Positions 50,761-63,692 of a DNA stretch of 64,000 nucleotides are shown here, one piece after another; positions within the stretch are counted from its first letter, which is position 1; each line of letters starts with the position of its first letter. The DNA lies in NCBI GenBank assembly GCA_030267565.1, contig BRXU01000001.1:2666001-2730000 (forward strand), read 5' to 3'. The notes beneath the pieces were generated by a model, which saw nothing but the letters and a program-made list of their open reading frames with translations, had not been told where the DNA came from and ran no database searches. The position numbers were made by a program, and so were the translations under genes. The stretch is from Pleodorina starrii. Taxonomy: Eukaryota > Chlorophyta > Chlorophyceae > Chlamydomonadales > Volvocaceae.

Positions 50761-53156
50761 CTGCTAGCCGCGTGATGAATACGCAAACAAGAGCCAGCAT
50801 CTAGCTAGATAGCTAGCAGGAGCTAGATAGCTAGCAAAACAGCATGAGCCGATGGCACGAGTCTCTTATTGTATAGATAGAGTGAGCACGTTAGTTCGTG
50901 TCGGTTATTTAGTTATTTTTTGGTTGCTGTTTTGCTTGATGAGCGAGTAGGGATGCAAAGCAGAAGGCAGCGGTGTCTGCACCATGCAGGCACCACGTAT
51001 GTATGTTTGATGACGAGGGATACTTGATCGCGAATAAATGACGACGGAAGAAGTGATCTATCTGCAGCAGCTGCATGGATCGTGGATAGATGTGATCTGT
51101 CTTTGCAAGTGGCTCCTTGTATGGCGGCGGGGTGGATGCTATGTGAGCACCACGCATTTGTTAGTCATGTGATCAAGCATGGACGCGATGCGTGGATGGT
51201 CGGTCAGCGGCGTTGCTTCGTTGGCAGGACTCGATCGGCAGCAGCAGTAGGCTGTGCCATCTAAATAGCGAGATTGGAGTCAGTACTGTTGTATCACGTT
51301 TGGTAAAACAAATTTTGCAATATTTAATGAATTCTATCCTAAGCTGTCTTCCTGTCTGTGGCATTGTCTGTGGCACGCAGACGACCACACCGGGCGCCGA
51401 GCGCGCCGTGCTGCGCCGCACGCACGTGCCAACGAAGGGTTTTCCAGGTTCCGACGACCAGCGATGGAAGGACCGCGATTACCCCGCCCCAACGCAGAAC
51501 ACACAAACACAATTCTGGAATGGCCTCCCCTAATAAGCAAGTGCCGGCGGAACATCGACGCCGTGGGGCATTCCGCAATCGGCGGGCGCTCGCCCAACAA
51601 AATTCCCTGCTCTGCTCGCCATTCCACTTACTAAACAATTCAACCAAGTCACGAGCCGTCACATATATACAGTACGACCCCTAACCCCCACCCTTCGCGC
51701 GCCGCCTCAGCACATCGCGCTATGGCCTCCGGTCCCGAGACAATCGAGGCGAGTCGCTGAGGCACAATGCTACAGAGCCACGCGACAGCGGATGAAGGCG
51801 GAGGCCTCGCCTGACCGCTGTTTTCCGAGCCCTCCTCTCCACACACCAACCACTGCACGTAGATCGAATTTCGAATACCTACCTTCCTAGGTGGATAGCC
51901 GGTGGCAGAACCTCAATACACGCGGCCCACAGCGGCAACCCGCTGCAGCGTGCAATGCACTATTGCACGCCACCAACAAATATGGTGTAGGCCCCACATG
52001 CACGCACGCACGCATTGTGGCCGTGCTGCGCGCTGCCCCGTCGTACGTCGCCCTCGCTCGTCACCGCGGCGCAAACTCTTTTTGCCATCGGTCCGGGCGG
52101 TACCGACATCGCCTGCTGGATGCCGGACGGACCCCAACAAATGAACCTGGCCCGGCCCGACCTCAACATCCCTTTAATACGTACTTCTTTTGAAAGAGCA
52201 CGCAAGACCGTTGCAACCGAATAGCTAACCAACGAACTCCAACGACGCAACCCAACCGTATCTCAACCCCGCCCATGTACACATAAACCAACAATGACCG
52301 GTTTTCTTTCTCCCGCCATCACAGTTTTTCACCTTGTGCACGTACGTACGGCGGCAATTTCTATATGATGCTAGCGCGCTGCGCGAGCGGCCTGCTCGTA
52401 CGTATATATAGGTCTCAGGCTACGTAGCTTCCTGTAAGGCAGGCTTCTTCCCAGGTGTATGTTGTGTTGCTACTAGTACTCGTGCTTCACAATTCTGCCG
52501 CTATGCTGCCAGTGCGCGGAGGCCATGAGCAACGGAGTTCAGCTGCTTGATTGGCGTGCGGAGCGAAGAAAACCGCTGAGAGCAGAAAAATGGCCCTTGA
52601 CTACTGTAAAAGGCCCCCCTCCCTCCTACCGTCCCCAGCGAGGCGGTACGGCAGCCACCAGCAGGCAACCGTGGAAGACGTACGGCGGGGTGTGGATCTT
52701 GGTTGCAACGAATGAACCGCCGGCGACGTTACGTGCGTTTGCGGGCGAGCTTCCCTTGCATCGCTCGATCGTCCGCACAGCTTCCCATGCAACCGACGGA
52801 CGGACCCTGACCGGCAGGTAGGTCAGGCGGACCCGCGCATTATTGTATGTGGGCATTGCAGGCCCCCGTGAATTCGTGCGGGTGCGAGAGGCGTGCAGCT
52901 TCCTCGAACGTATGCCGCATGTTTGTATGTGGCTAGATGGAGCCACGCATGCAGAAGCCTCGAGCCAGTCAGTTGCAGACACGTACGGACGTTTCCAACC
53001 GTTGATTGCCGTACGCCTCTTGGACGACGGGCATCGAACGGTGCCGCACTCATCATATAAAGGGAGCCGATCACTGCAAGGGGAAAAGCATCGGACGCAC
53101 ATTCGCCTTCATTTCCCTCGAGTGTAGTCTCTCACGCAATTCTTCTGTCAACTACA

Positions 53157-53755
53157 ATGCCACGCCATACCACACTCTTGGCCGCACTGCTGGCTGTCGC
53201 AGTGCTGCTGGCCACTACCGCCTCCGCACAAGTTACCACGGGCCAGAGCGGTGTTTGCTGCGCCTACATTCTGAACAGCTCCAACGCCTGGCAGCTGGTC
53301 TGCAACAACCCAACAAACGTAAGCGTTCGTGCGGGCGTGCCATGCCTGCTGCCTCAGCTCGCTGCTGCCTGTGCTGGGGTAGTATTAGTGCTGCCTGTCT
53401 GTCCATCCTGAGACGCATGTATGCGCGCTGTTTGTCCGGCCGGCCGTCTGCCCCTCTTCGGTCGCCTACCTGCTGCCGATCCCTAATAACCTGATTGCGT
53501 GCACTCTGCCAGATTCCGGGCGCCCAACGCTTCCCCTCCGGCACGATCATCAGCGGCACCACCCTTGTGCCTGGCCAGATTGCGCAGTGCGTGGGCAGGT
53601 AAGAGAACGAAGTATGTGTACAATAATCTCATGGGGGCGGGTCCGTACGTCGGGATTACTCGATCGATCTATCGATGACTGGTGCACATTTGCGACTGAC
53701 AAGCAAACAAGCAATGCAAGCGGGCGCTCAGCAGAACGCCGGCACGTAATGTATG

Positions 53756-53786
<31 letters not shown>

Positions 53787-54117
53787 GCTCCCATCCGTAC
53801 ATCCGATCATTGTCAATAGAGCCATCCAGATTGCTTGATCAAGATGTACGTGCCGTACATTTTGCTACTTCGTTATTCCTCCACGCACATATTTACATGC
53901 TGACGTACTGGATGTCATTACTGCTGCGCCGCTTGCTCTATCTACGTATCGCTGCGCTCGCAGGTTCCCGTACCCCAACCCCCACCCCTACAGGCTGCCC
54001 AGCAACGGAGTGCAGCTGACTACTCCTCCCAACGGCGGTCGCTGTGCCGGGCAGTTCTCCAAGTTCTACCAGGGCCTGGGGCCGGACGGAGGCTTCGTGG
54101 TGCAGTGCACCAACTAA
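53157..54117 (+). CDS. Small secreted six-cysteine protein, copy 5
   Basis: Exons 53157-53318, 53513-53598 and 53964-54117. Identical protein. Intron 1 has one base change (ggccggccg for ggctggccg near 53440). The downstream spacer is mosaic, starting as type A and switching to B, with a 12-bp deletion near 54519. Confidence 0.88.
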
Positions 54118-56506
54118 CTGCTAGCCGCGTGATGAATACGCAAACAAGAGCCAGCATCTAGCTAGATAGCTAGCAGGAGCTAGATAGCTAGCAAAACAGC
54201 ATGAGCCGATGGCACGAGTCTCTTATTGTATAGATAGAGTGAGCACGTTAGTTCGTGTCGGTTATTTAGTTATTTTTTGGTTGCTGTTTTGCTTGATGAG
54301 CGAGTAGGGATGCAAAGCAGAAGGCAGCGGTGTCTGCACCATGCAGGCACCACGTATGTATGTTTGATGACTACGTAGGGATACTTGATCGCGAATAAAT
54401 GACGACGGAAGTAGTGATCTATCTGCAGCAGCTGCATGGATCGTGGATAGATGTGATCTGTCTTTGCAAGTGGCTCCTTGTATGGCGGCGGGGTGGATGC
54501 TATGTGAGCACCACGCATGTGATCAAGCATGGACGCGATGCGTGGATGGTCGGTCAGCGGCGTTGCTTCGTTGGCAGGACTCGATCGGCAGCAGCAGTAG
54601 GCTGTGCCATCTAAATAGCGAGATTGGAGTCAGTACTGTTGTATCACGTTTGGTAAAACAAATTTTGCAATATTTAATGAATTCTATCCTAAGCTGTCTT
54701 CCTGTCTGTGGCATTGTCTGTGGCACGCAGACGACCACACCGGGCGCCGAGCGCGCCGTGCTGCGCCGCACGCACGTGCCAACGAAGGGTTTTCCAGGTT
54801 CCGACGACCAGCGATGGAAGGACCGCGATTACCCCGCCCCAACGCAGAACACACAAACACAATTCTGGAATGGCCTCCCCTAATAAGCAAGTGCCGGCGG
54901 AACATCGACGCCGCGGGGCATTCCGCAATCAGCGGGCGCTCGCCCAACAAAATTCCCTGCTCTGCTCGCCATTCCACTTACTAAACAATTCAACCAAGTC
55001 ACGAGCCGTCACATATATACAGTACGACCCCTAACCCCCACCCTTCGCGCGCCGCCTCAGCACATCGCGCTATGGCCTCCGGTCCCGAGACAATCGAGGC
55101 GAGTCGCTGAGGCACAATGCTACAGAGCCACGCGACAGCGGATGAAGGCGGAGGCCTCGCCTGACCGCTGTTTTCCGAGCCCTCCTCTCCACACACCAAC
55201 CACTGCACGTAGATCGAATTTCGAATACCTACCTTCCTAGGTGGATAGCCGGTGGCAGAACCTCAATACACGCGGCCCACAGCGGCAACCCGCTGCAGCG
55301 TGCAATGCACTATTGCACGCCACCAACAAATATGGTGTAGGCCCCACATGCACGCACGCACGCATTGTGGCCGTGCTGCGCGCTGCCCCGTCGTACGTCG
55401 CCCTCGCTCGTCACCGCGGCGCAAACTCTTTTTGCCATCGGTCCGGGCGGTACCGACATCGCCTGCTGGATGCCGGACGGACCCCAACAAATGAACCTGG
55501 CCCGGCCCGACCTCAACATCCCTTTAATACGTACTTCTTTTGAAAGAGCACGCAAGACCGTTGCAACCGAATAGCTAACCAACGAACTCCAACGACGCAA
55601 CCCAACCGTATCTCAACCCCGCCCATGTACACATAAACCAACAATGACCGGTTTTCTTTCTCCCGCCATCACAGTTTTTCACCTTGTGCACGTACGTACG
55701 GCGGCAATTTCTATATGATGCTAGCGCGCTGCGCGAGCGGCCTGCTCGTACGTATATATAGGTCTCAGGCTACGTAGCTTCCTGTAAGGCAGGCTTCTTC
55801 CCAGGTGTATGTTGTGTTGCTACTAGTACTCGTGCTTCACAATTCTGCCGCTATGCTGCCAGTGCGCGGAGGCCATGAGCAACGGAGTTCAGCTGCTTGA
55901 TTGGCGTGCGGAGCGAAGAAAACCGCTGAGAGCAGAAAAATGGCCCTTGACTACTGTAAAAGGCCCCCCTCCCTCCTACCGTCCCCAGCGAGGCGGTACG
56001 GCAGCCACCAGCAGGCAACCGTGGAAGACGTACGGCGGGGTGTGGATCTTGGTTGCAACGAATGAACCGCCGGCGACGTTACGTGCGTTTGCGGGCGAGC
56101 TTCCCTTGCATCGCTCGATCGTCCGCACAGCTTCCCATGCAACCGACGGACGGACCCTGACCGGCAGGTAGGTCAGGCGGACCCGCGCATTATTGTATGT
56201 GGGCATTGCAGGCCCCCGTGAATTCGTGCGGGTGCGAGAGGCGTGCAGCTTCCTCGAACGTATGCCGCATGTTTGTATGTGGCTAGATGGAGCCACGCAT
56301 GCAGAAGCCTCGAGCCAGTCAGTTGCAGACACGTACGGACGTTTCCAACCGTTGATTGCCGTACGCCTCTTGGACGACGGGCATCGAACGGTGCCGCACT
56401 CATCATATAAAGGGAGCCGATCACTGCAAGGGGAAAAGCATCGGACGCACATTCGCCTTCATTTCCCTCGAGTGTAGTCTCTCACGCAATTCTTCTGTCA
56501 ACTACA

Positions 56507-59500
56507 ATGCCACGCCATACCACACTCTTGGCCGCACTGCTGGCTGTCGCAGTGCTGCTGGCCACTACCGCCTCCGCACAAGTTACCACGGGCCAGAGCG
56601 GTGTTTGCTGCGCCTACATTCTGAACAGCTCCAACGCCTGGCAGCTGGTCTGCAACAACCCAACAAACGTAAGCGTTCGTGCGGGCGTGCCATGCCTGCT
56701 GCCTCAGCTCGCTGCTGCCTGTGCTGGGGTAGTATTAGTGCTGCCTGTCTGTGATCCTCACGAACACCGTGTCTGACATGCGCACACAGAGCACAAAAAT
56801 AGAGCGCTACGCCCGCTGGGGAGCACTCAAGGTCAACGTAGGCAAGTGCCAACTGCAGGGCATTCTGCACGGCCGCGCGCGTTCCGATACTGATCTGAGT
56901 AGGGGCCCCGGTACGCAAAAATACAGGGCCGTCGTAGAACGTCTCCTGAAAAACCAAATTCGGATCGATGGCGTACCCATCCCGTACGAACCCCCAACAG
57001 GATCGTATAAATACCTCGGCGTACACATCACCCCTACTCTGGATTGGACGACACAGGTGGCCTACACTCGCGCCGAAATCGACCGACGGGGGCAAAGCAT
57101 ACAAAACTCTCTCGCGACCCCAGATCAACGCATAAACATGATCAAAACCCTCATTCACCCCTTTGTGGCGTACAGCCTGCCCACTATGGCGTACACCCCG
57201 CACGACATCGCCAGCCTCGACGCCCAAATCGCCGGCATAGCCAAACGCAGCTACGGACTAAAAATGGGCTTCCCAACCCGCGCCATCCTCGGTCCCATAT
57301 CGCGACTAGGTCTGGGGGTGGGCACCCTACGTACCCTTTATGCGGTCAGAGCGGCGAAGACGCTTGTCCTGTCCCTCAACGACAAGGGACGCCTTGGGGC
57401 AGTAACCCGAGCCCTCCTGCACCTGCAGAGCCGATACATGGGCACCATACCAGTGCACACATTCAAACGCGAATGCCGGCACTATACCACACTCAAACAA
57501 CTTGCTCTCGTGCATGAAGCCGGTATCGAACTCACGGACAAAGGCAGCACCTATGAGCCGGCAGCAGGCAGCCTCATTCACCTGATCGGGGCGCACAACC
57601 CGACGGCCGAGCCCAAGGATCTCGCGCTCCTCTTCCGATGCATACAGCCCCTGCTGGAACTTGGCCTGGACCTCAGGGCCCTGAAAGACAAAAACACGGG
57701 AGCGCATCTCATCACCACCGACCAGCTGCAACGCATCGGTGGCAGGAAGGTGGGCCCACGCCATCAGATAGCCCTAAACCAGCTCAGCCTCGCCCTGAAT
57801 GCTGACCCCAGTGTTCGCGCCCGGGCGCCGCGCCACAGAGGTGTAGCACCCTTACCCCCCGAACTACGACTCCTCCCGGACGGCCCACATCTAACCGATC
57901 TTGCGATGGAAGCGACAAGACCCACCCCCATCCCCCACGGAACCCTAAGGAAGTACGTACTGGCCAAACCCCGCGACCCGGCCGACACCGTTCCGGCCGC
58001 CCCAGCTGAAAACCCACCCCCTCGCCCAGGCCCAACAACCCCTCGTGTGGCGACGGCAACCCAAACCGCGGCAGCGTCGTCCGGCACCGCAACAACCCTC
58101 GAGGCACGACGCCCGGCCGCCCGGCCAGCCGCCAGGCGCCACCAGCCGCAGCGAAAGACCGATAGTGAGCTGCTCAAAGCATACCTCCTTCGGCAGAACC
58201 TGAAACCAGTCGACGGTATCACAGATGCCGAGGCCATTGGGTGGGACCCCCGGCAAACCCCACTTACCCTTCAGCACTGCGAACGAATCCTGCGCCACCC
58301 GCTCCACCGGGGCCTCACGTCCCAAGTAGGCTCCGCCGAACGGCTACTCCACATGCTCCATGGGGAGACGGCGTGGCCTGCGGGGACACCAACCCAGCAT
58401 GGCCTTAGCATCACACAGCTTCTCTTCGGGGACCAAGAGAGGGTAGCATGTATCAAGGCGGAAATCCGGAAACGGGTCGCCGTCAGCGCTCCGAACCCCA
58501 AGCGACAACGCACAACCGACTCGGCTACCCAACACACACACCGAACGTACTACCAGGTTGAATGGGAACGTACTGTCATCACTAAAGGGGCAATAGCACT
58601 GTACACCGAGAATGGCTACCACCCGAAGGCAGTGCACCGGTACGAAACCCCCACCGCCCCCACTCACCCCGAAATGATAGTCGAGGTAGAATGGGCCCCC
58701 ACCGAAGATGAGGAGTCGCGACTGGCCTCGCAAGACAACTGGACAGAGCTGCTGAATGCATTCCGGCATCGGCGCGCCGTTGAGGCCGAACAGGACCCCG
58801 GTCGGATGGAAAATGCACGCGACCACCACCTGACGGAATGGCAACAGCAAGGTAGATGGGAGACTGAATGCCTCAACGTGACCCGAGGCCAACGTCTCCT
58901 ACGGCAGTTTGTCGAAATCAACGTACACCCGGGTAACCCGGACCGGGACATCCACCCGCCGGGGCGGTATACGGTCCAAATTGGCAATCGTAACGGCACA
59001 CACAGGCATGTACCATGGGACGGCAGCGGGGACATACCCGATGGACTGCAAGCCATTGGGATGGCATTCGTGTACGATCCCCAAGGGCGCTGCGTCGGCC
59101 AGGTGGCGGCAAGCCGCCTCCGCAGCCTGTGGCTCCGGTACAGCGACGCCCAACAGAAACGCCCGGAAGAGCACGCACAGATCGCGGCCGCGGGTGGCTT
59201 CGCGGAGGATGTCGCACGCCTCCTCCTGCGGTATCGGGACGGAGGGGGCACCAAAGCACACCCCATTCGAGAGGCCCATGAGCGGAGGATATCTGAACGG
59301 CTGATGAAACGCCTCATGACCGCGCTGGGCGCCGCAACAGAGCGCTTTGCATCCCCCCTCAACGTAGCAGACAGCACCGCCATCTACTACTCGCGGTACC
59401 CAGAAGATCAGCTCTTCGGAGCCAACCACGACGCGTATTCGCAACCGTGCACGGGCGTATCCGTCGCGCACCCTGAACCTAAGCCGGACGAGGGGCATCA

Positions 59501-62382
59501 TGCACTGCGATGGGCGCTAGGCTGGGCCGACGCGACACGGAGCACAGATAACCCCACCGCTACCCTACTCCTGCTGCCCACGTCCCAAACGGCGCCCTAC
59601 ACCCGCTACCTCACCCACCCGCTGGTCACCATGATCGGTACAATAGACGCATTTTCAGGAACGGGGGACCTTTACAGCGAAGTGAGCGTAGACGCTCCAA
59701 AACCCTACCCAAACGGACTCACCCTACTCCTGGTTAGCAATGAATCCGGCCGCGCGTACGGTACCAGCCTCCGCAGAGCGCTTGCTATGACGGCAGCCCG
59801 CCACGTCGCCACTGGCCCCGCCCTCTCTTGGAAGCCACCCCAATGGGTGCGCAAGCGGCTGCGTAGTATGACCGAGAAGCCACCCGCCGCGGCAGCTCCC
59901 TCCCGCACGTGCGACAACCTCTCCACGGAAGAGGGAAGCGCCGCGTTCCTGGCATTTCCTGCCAAATATGCTCTGCGATACAACGCCCAAGACGCCATAT
60001 ACACAGACGGGTCAGTGCAAAAAATCAAAGATGGCGACGAGGAAAGACATCTCCTGGGGGCCGCGGCCGTCGACGCACTTACCAACACAACGCTCCACAT
60101 CAATGTGAACGCAGGCCACCAGGGCTGCCAAACTATTACACGGTGCGAACTGAGTGCCATCCATCAAGGACTCCAGATGCGCAGAGGCACGCTGCACGAC
60201 GAAGCTCACCTAACTATATGGACGGACTCTGCCGCGTCGCTACATCTCATTAAAAAGATGATAAACAACCCACATAAGCTTCAGCTTAGTAAGCACAAGG
60301 CGCTGCTTGAGGAAATCGTATTAATCCTTAAACGACGAGCGGCTTGTAACCTGAAGACATCTTTGCTTAAAGTGAAAGCCCACACTGGGGTAACTTACAA
60401 CGAGAAAGCGGACAAAGCAGCCGTACGAGCCGCGCGAGGACTCTCCAAGCTAGACCCCGACGCGCTGAGCGCAACCGAGACCTCAGACAATAATCCTCGA
60501 AGTCAACACTGGTGGCTGCGGAAAATGGCTGGGCCTGAGAAGAACGCTGGGCACTATGCAAACGACCTTAACCGCGGTATCGAGTCCTTGGTCAGCCCGG
60601 AAACGCACTCGGGATACACGAACGAAACAGATTACATGAAATACGTCGCCAACACTCTGCCCGACCTCGACATAAGCACCAGCACTCGGACTCTACAGCG
60701 CAAGGCGGGCCGACACAAGCACGTTAAACGGTGCTTCGACTACCTATACGGCCAGCTATGGAGCGCCAAGCTTGCGAGGCGATTTAAAAAACCAGTGGCA
60801 CCTGGCCGCCCTGCCTCGTCGGGACATTGCCCCCTATGCAACCAACTCGACTCAGGGGCGCACATCCTCGGAGGCTGCCTTCACCCCCGCATGCGAGCCC
60901 TATACATACAGCGGCACAACAAGGCGGTCCAAAACATTACCAGTACGCTAGCCCGTGGGTCCAATGGAGGCTGTTACATTGTAATGGACGCCGGCCCCGC
61001 GGACACCCGACCAGACTACGTGGCCGGCACACGCCTGCCCAAATGGCTGCTCCCGAGTATTGAGGATGAGAAACGCCTCAAACTCAGGCCCGATATACTC
61101 CTTATACCCGACATCCCCCTCCATGAAACGCAAGCGCAAGGGTACAAGGGACCTCAGGACCCTAGCCAGCACACCGTACACATTGTTGAGGTCGGCTACA
61201 CCGCCGACACCAACCACACACAGAAACAGCACGACAAGGCCGTACAACACGCAGAACTGGCCAAACTCCTCACGGAAGCCGGATGGAAGGTCCGCTACAC
61301 AACACAGGAAGCCATCAGCCTCGGCTTTGCGGGTACTATCAGGAAGGACCTACGCCCTCTACTCCACACCCTAGGCACGGGCAGCAAGGAAGCCCGAGCA
61401 TGCTGCAACGACCTCCACGACCATGCAGTTAGGACACTCAACACTATCGTTATAACCCGCAGACAAATGGAACGCAACCCCCATGCGGAACCGACACCGG
61501 CCGGCACGTAACCAACGTGGGACAAGTCTTAAGTTCCTTGCGGTGGTGGGGGGGGCTGGGACCGGGGAAACCCGTCACCCCACCCCCTCTGCTCCCATAA
61601 CCCACGCCTCGGCTACCGGCCGGGCGTATCATTATTATTATTATTATTATTATTATTGCTGCCTGTCTGTCCATCCTGATGAGACGCATGTATGCGCGCT
61701 GTTTGTCCGGCCGGCCGTCTGCCCCTCTCCGGTCGCCTACCTGCTGCCGATCCCTAATAACCTGATTGCGTGCACTCTGCCAGATTCCGGGCGCCCAACG
61801 CTTCCCCTCCGGCACGATCATCAGCGGCACCACCCTTGTGCCTGGCCAGATTGCGCAGTGCGTGGGCAGGTAAGAGAACGAAGTATGTGTACAATAATCT
61901 CATGGGGGCGGGTCCGTACGTCGGGATTACTCGATCGATCTATCGATGACTGGTGCACATTTGCGACTGACAAGCAAACAAGCAATGCAAGCGGGCGCTC
62001 AGCAGAACGCCGGCACGTAATGTATGCTGGCAGCAGCAGCAGCAGCAGCAGGCTCCCATCCGTACATCCGATCATTGTCAATAGAGCCATCCAGATTGCT
62101 TGATCAAGATGTACGTGCCGTACATTTTGCTACTTCGTTATTCCTCCACGCACATATTTACATGCTGACGTTCTGGATGTCATTACTGCTGCGCCGCTTG
62201 CTCTATCTACGTATCGCTGCGCTCGCAGGTTCCCGTACCCCAACCCCCACCCCTACAGGCTGCCCAGCAACGGAGTGCAGCTGACTACTCCTCCCAACGG
62301 CGGTCGCTGTGCCGGGCAGTTCTCCAAGTTCTACCAGGGCCTGGGGCCGGACGGAGGCTTCGTGGTGCAGTGCACCAACTAA
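56507..62382 (+). CDS. Small secreted six-cysteine protein, copy 6, intron 1 interrupted by a LINE
   Basis: Exons 56507-56668, 61784-61869 and 62229-62382. All three exons and splice sites are intact and would encode the same 133-aa protein. Intron 1, normally about 190 bp, is enlarged to about 5.1 kb by a sense-oriented LINE (56753-61656) and its target duplication. The gene could still work if the long intron is removed, but premature polyadenylation or poor splicing may silence it. Confidence 0.8.
56753..61511 (+). pseudogene. LINE polyprotein fragment: RT C-terminus, RNase H, CCHC, REL endonuclease
   Basis: Open frame of about 1586 codons with no stop, from the truncation point to TAA at 61509. 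The first ATG is at 56778. Counting from 56751, the N-terminus is the RT thumb region (WGALKVNVGKCQ, then YKYLGVHITPTLDW). RNase H follows, with D1086 (IYTDGS), E1133 (RCELSAIHQGL), D1159 (WTDSAASLHLI), and H1211 and D1221 (KAHTGVTYNEKADKAA). Next comes a zinc knuckle C-x2-C-x7-H-x4-C at 1360-1376. After it lies a restriction-like endonuclease pattern: RHN at about 1388, PD at 1447-1448 (KLRPDILLIPD), and E1480 in HIVEVGYTAD. About 500 residues between the RT end and RNase H are Pro/Thr/Arg-rich and unassigned. The lack of stops suggests a young insertion. Confidence 0.85.
56753..61656 (+). mobile_element. 5'-truncated LINE of Dualen/RandI type
   Basis: A 4.9-kb insertion bounded by a 14-bp target duplication, tgctgcctgtctgt, at 56739-56752 and 61657-61670. 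It ends in an (ATT)n tail (61628-61656). The 5' end starts inside the reverse transcriptase just downstream of where the catalytic YADD motif would be, so the polymerase active site and any N-terminal endonuclease are missing. One open frame fills most of the element. The RNase H plus CCHC plus restriction-like endonuclease order matches Dualen/RandI elements, known from Chlamydomonas. The copy cannot move by itself. Confidence 0.88.
61870..62228 (+). other. Intron 2 of copy 6, representative of the array
   Basis: Holds the (CAG)n tract near 62030-62051, which varies by whole triplets between units (7, 8 or 9 alanine-equivalents when read in frame). It is useful as a marker of unit relationships. 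Confidence 0.7.
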
Positions 62383-63692
62383 CTGCTAGCCGCGTGATGA
62401 ATACGCAAACAAGAGCCAGCATCTAGCTAGATAGCTAGCAGGAGCTAGATAGCTAGCAAAACAGCATGAGCCGATGGCACGAGTCTCTTATTGTATAGAT
62501 AGAGTGAGCACGTTAGTTCGTGTCGGTTATTTAGTTATTTTTTGGTTGCTGTTTTGCTTGATGAGCGAGTAGGGATGCAAAGCAGAAGGCAGCGGTGTCT
62601 GCACCATGCAGGCACCACGTATGTATGTTTGATGACTACGTAGGGATACTTGATCGCGAATAAATGACGACGGAAGTAGTGATCTATCTGCAGCAGCTGC
62701 ATGGATCGTGGATAAATGTGATCTGTCTTTGCAAGTGGCTCCTTGTATGGCGGCGGGGTGGATGCTATGTGAGCACCACGCATTTGTTAGTCATGTGATC
62801 AAGCATGGACGCGATGCGTGGATGGTCGGTCAGCGGCGTTGCTTCGTTGGCAGGACTCGATCGGCAGCAGCAGTAGGCTGTGCCATCTAAATAGCGAGAT
62901 TGGAGTCAGTACTGTTGTATCACGTTTGGTAAAACAAATTTTGCAATATTTAATGAATCCTATCCTAAGCTGTCTTCCTGTCTGTGGCATTGTCTGTGGC
63001 ACGCAGACGACCACACTGGGCGCCGAGCGCGCCGTGCTGCGCCGCACGCACGTGCCAACGAAGGGTTTTCCAGGTTCCGACGACCAGCGATGGAAGGACC
63101 GCGATTACCCCGCCCCAACGCAGAACACACAAACACAATTCTGGAATGGCCTCCCCTAATAAGCAAGTGCCGGCGGAACATCGACGCCGCGGGGCATTCC
63201 GCAATCGGCGGGCGCTCGCCCAGCAAAATTCCCTGCTCTGCTCGCCATTCCACTTACTAAACAATTCAACCAAGTCGCGAGCCGTCACATATATACAGTA
63301 CGACCCCTAACCCCCACCCTTCGCGCGCCGCCTCAGCACATCGCGCTATGGCCTCCGGTCCCGAGACAATCGAGGCGAGTCGCTGAGGCACAATGCTACA
63401 GAGCCACGCGACAGCGGATGAAGGCGGAGGCCTCGCCTGACCGCTGTTTTCCGAGCCCTCCTCTCCACACACCAACCACTGCACGTAGATCGAATTTCGA
63501 ATACCTACCTTCCTAGGTGGATAGCCGGTGGCAGAACCTCAATACACGCGGCCCACAGCGGCAACCCGCTGCAGCGTGCAATGCACTATTGCACGCCACC
63601 AACAAATATGGTGTAGGCCCCACATGCACGCACGCACGCATTGTGGCCGTGCTGCGCGCTGCCCCGTCGTACGTCGCCCTCGCTCGTCACCG

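Noticed and set aside
56753..61656. Reading the large frame as a host gene fused to the secreted protein
   Set aside because: The target duplication, ATT tail and LINE domains show it is an insertion, and the host exons are intact on both sides.
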